Shown here: piece after piece, positions 5,607 through 6,320 of the stretch
How the letters are laid out: every line of letters starts with the position of its first letter
How positions within the stretch are numbered: the stretch's first letter is position 1
Notes under the pieces: generated by a model
The model's input: only the letters and a program-made list of their open reading frames with translations
Told to the model about the DNA's origin: nothing
Databases searched by the model: none
Translations under genes and position numbers: made by a program
Assembly: GCA_013393545.1 (NCBI GenBank)
Contig: JABXHG010000605.1
Coordinates: 1-6,320, forward strand
Direction of reading: 5' to 3'
DNA from: Alteromonadaceae bacterium
Lineage (GTDB): Bacteria > Pseudomonadota > Gammaproteobacteria > Pseudomonadales > Oleiphilaceae
Length of the DNA stretch: 6,320 bases

Positions 5607-6197
5607 ATGAACGCAAAGGCAGAGCCAGTGATCTCAACGATTCCCATGCAGGAAGCATCACTCGATATCTGGAACAGCAAGTATCAGCTGAAAACCAAAA
5701 CGGGTGAACCTGTCGACAGGAACATCAATGCGACTTACGAACGGGTGGCCAAAGCGCTGGCTGAAGTCGAAAACAAATCCGTGCGCACCAAGCACCTGAA
5801 GAACTTTATCTGGGCGCTACAGAACGGTGCTATTCCGGCCGGGCGTATTACTTCCAACGCCGGTGCTGAGGCGCACAAGCCGGCCACGTCCACCATTAAC
5901 TGCACCGTCTCCGGCATTGTCCACGACTCCATGGACGATATCCTGGAGAAAAACCACGAAGCAGGCCTCACCCTCAAGGCCGGCTGCGGTATTGGTTACG
6001 AGTTCTCCACCCTGCGCCCGCGCGGCGCCTATGTGGCCGGTGCCGGCGCCACCACTTCCGGCCCGTTGTCGTTCATGGATATCTTCGACCGCATGTGCGC
6101 CACCGTGTCGTCCGCCGGTGTCCGGCGCGGCGCCCAGCTGGCCACCTTTGACTTGCACCACCCCACCGCCCTCGCGCTCCTCCAGGCCAACCGCTAA
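5607..6197 (+). CDS. nrdJ: Adenosylcobalamin-dependent (class II) ribonucleotide reductase, N-terminal part, ending at an in-frame stop
   Basis: The product reduces ribonucleotides to deoxyribonucleotides in the cytoplasm, using adenosylcobalamin to make the radical and so needing no oxygen. The frame gives 196 residues, whereas whole proteins of this class run to several hundred. Visible family motifs are IPAGRITSNAGAEAHKPATS (residues ~76-95), STINCTVSGIVHDSMDDIL with Cys99 (expected to be one of the redox cysteines), GLTLKAGCGIGYEFSTLRPRGA (~120-141, Cys127), GATTSGPLSFMDIFDRM (~147-165) and SSAGVRRGAQLATFD. From ~6120 on, conserved positions start to change: the usual SSAGGRRGAQ has Val at 6120-6122, and HPDV reads HPTA. 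TAA (6195-6197) then replaces the residue after the conserved AKR (here ANR). Homology goes on past the stop in the same frame. The catalytic C-terminal part lies outside the window. Regulation is probably by NrdR and DnaA at the upstream promoter. Confidence 0.87.
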   Translation: MNAKAEPVISTIPMQEASLDIWNSKYQLKTKTGEPVDRNINATYERVAKALAEVENKSVRTKHLKNFIWALQNGAIPAGRITSNAGAEAHKPATSTINCTVSGIVHDSMDDILEKNHEAGLTLKAGCGIGYEFSTLRPRGAYVAGAGATTSGPLSFMDIFDRMCATVSSAGVRRGAQLATFDLHHPTALALLQANR

Positions 6198-6320
6198 GCC
6201 GCCCTCCTGCGCCAATTTGACCTGTCACTGCGCATCTGCGACGGCTTCAGTGCAGCGGCCTTAACCCTCATCCATCGCAACCAGCCTTTCCCGCTCTCCC
6301 ACAAAGCAGGCAATAGCGAC
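6198..6320 (+). pseudogene. nrdJ: In-frame continuation of nrdJ beyond the premature stop
   Basis: Reading on in the nrdJ frame gives LLRQFDLSL shortly after the stop, matching the family's GRLRQFNLSL. It then gives RICDGF where the family has LITDxF, and PFPLSHK where it has xAFPxSxK. Spacing between these blocks is kept, so there is no frameshift, only many substitutions. Either the sequence is poor at the edge of a contig or this gene copy has decayed. The frame stays open to the last base. Confidence 0.6.

Noticed and set aside
4369..5661. A 430-codon open frame on the minus strand across the ATPase gene.
   Set aside because: It is antisense to a fully motif-supported ABC ATPase and to the nrdJ promoter region. 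Its translation is rich in Arg and Ser with no domain I recognise. Long antisense frames are common in GC-rich genes.
5435..5707. A 90-codon plus-strand open frame running from the intergenic region into nrdJ.
   Set aside because: It spans the nrdJ promoter, both NrdR-like boxes and the nrdJ ribosome binding site. It overlaps nrdJ out of frame and has no recognisable motif.

Overview
The window reads as about 6.3 kb of GC-rich chromosome from a Gram-negative gammaproteobacterium. The closest match I can suggest from remembered protein families is a Marinobacter-like marine bacterium (inference, no search run). Support comes from the periplasmic binding proteins with a Sec-type signal peptide, the HitA/HitB-type iron pair without an adjacent ATPase, and the class II ribonucleotide reductase with Pseudomonas/Marinobacter-like motifs. 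All recognised genes are on the + strand.

Region 1 (1-2426) is a ferric-iron ABC importer. The 3' half of the iron-binding protein gene (FbpA/HitA/FutA family) ends at 589 and is followed by a near-perfect rho-independent terminator. A probable new promoter then precedes the gene for a 562-residue fused double permease (FbpB/HitB). No ATPase gene for this system lies in the window.

Region 2 (2427-5329) is a complete three-gene ABC importer of the TrpXYZ-like type. It encodes a periplasmic binding protein (PF04392), a LivH-like permease (COG4120) and an ATPase (COG1101). The binding protein gene is followed by an intra-operon terminator, which should keep binding protein in excess over membrane parts. 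Permease and ATPase are tightly coupled: the ATPase Shine-Dalgarno overlaps the permease stop codon. The substrate is not determined; aromatic amino acids are a family-based guess.

Region 3 (5330-6320) is an intergenic control region followed by the 5' part of nrdJ, the adenosylcobalamin-dependent ribonucleotide reductase. The control region is the most informative part of the window. It holds a sigma70-type promoter, a consensus DnaA box over the -35 element, and two NrdR-like boxes exactly 32 bp apart flanking the start point.

Both window edges look damaged. The iron-binding protein loses its family match and meets an in-frame TGA within the first ~45 bases. The nrdJ frame hits a TAA at 6195-6197, although recognisable NrdJ sequence continues in the same frame to the end. 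Poor sequence at contig ends is the simplest explanation; real decay is the alternative. I found no CRISPR array, mobile element, RNA gene or convincing undescribed system.
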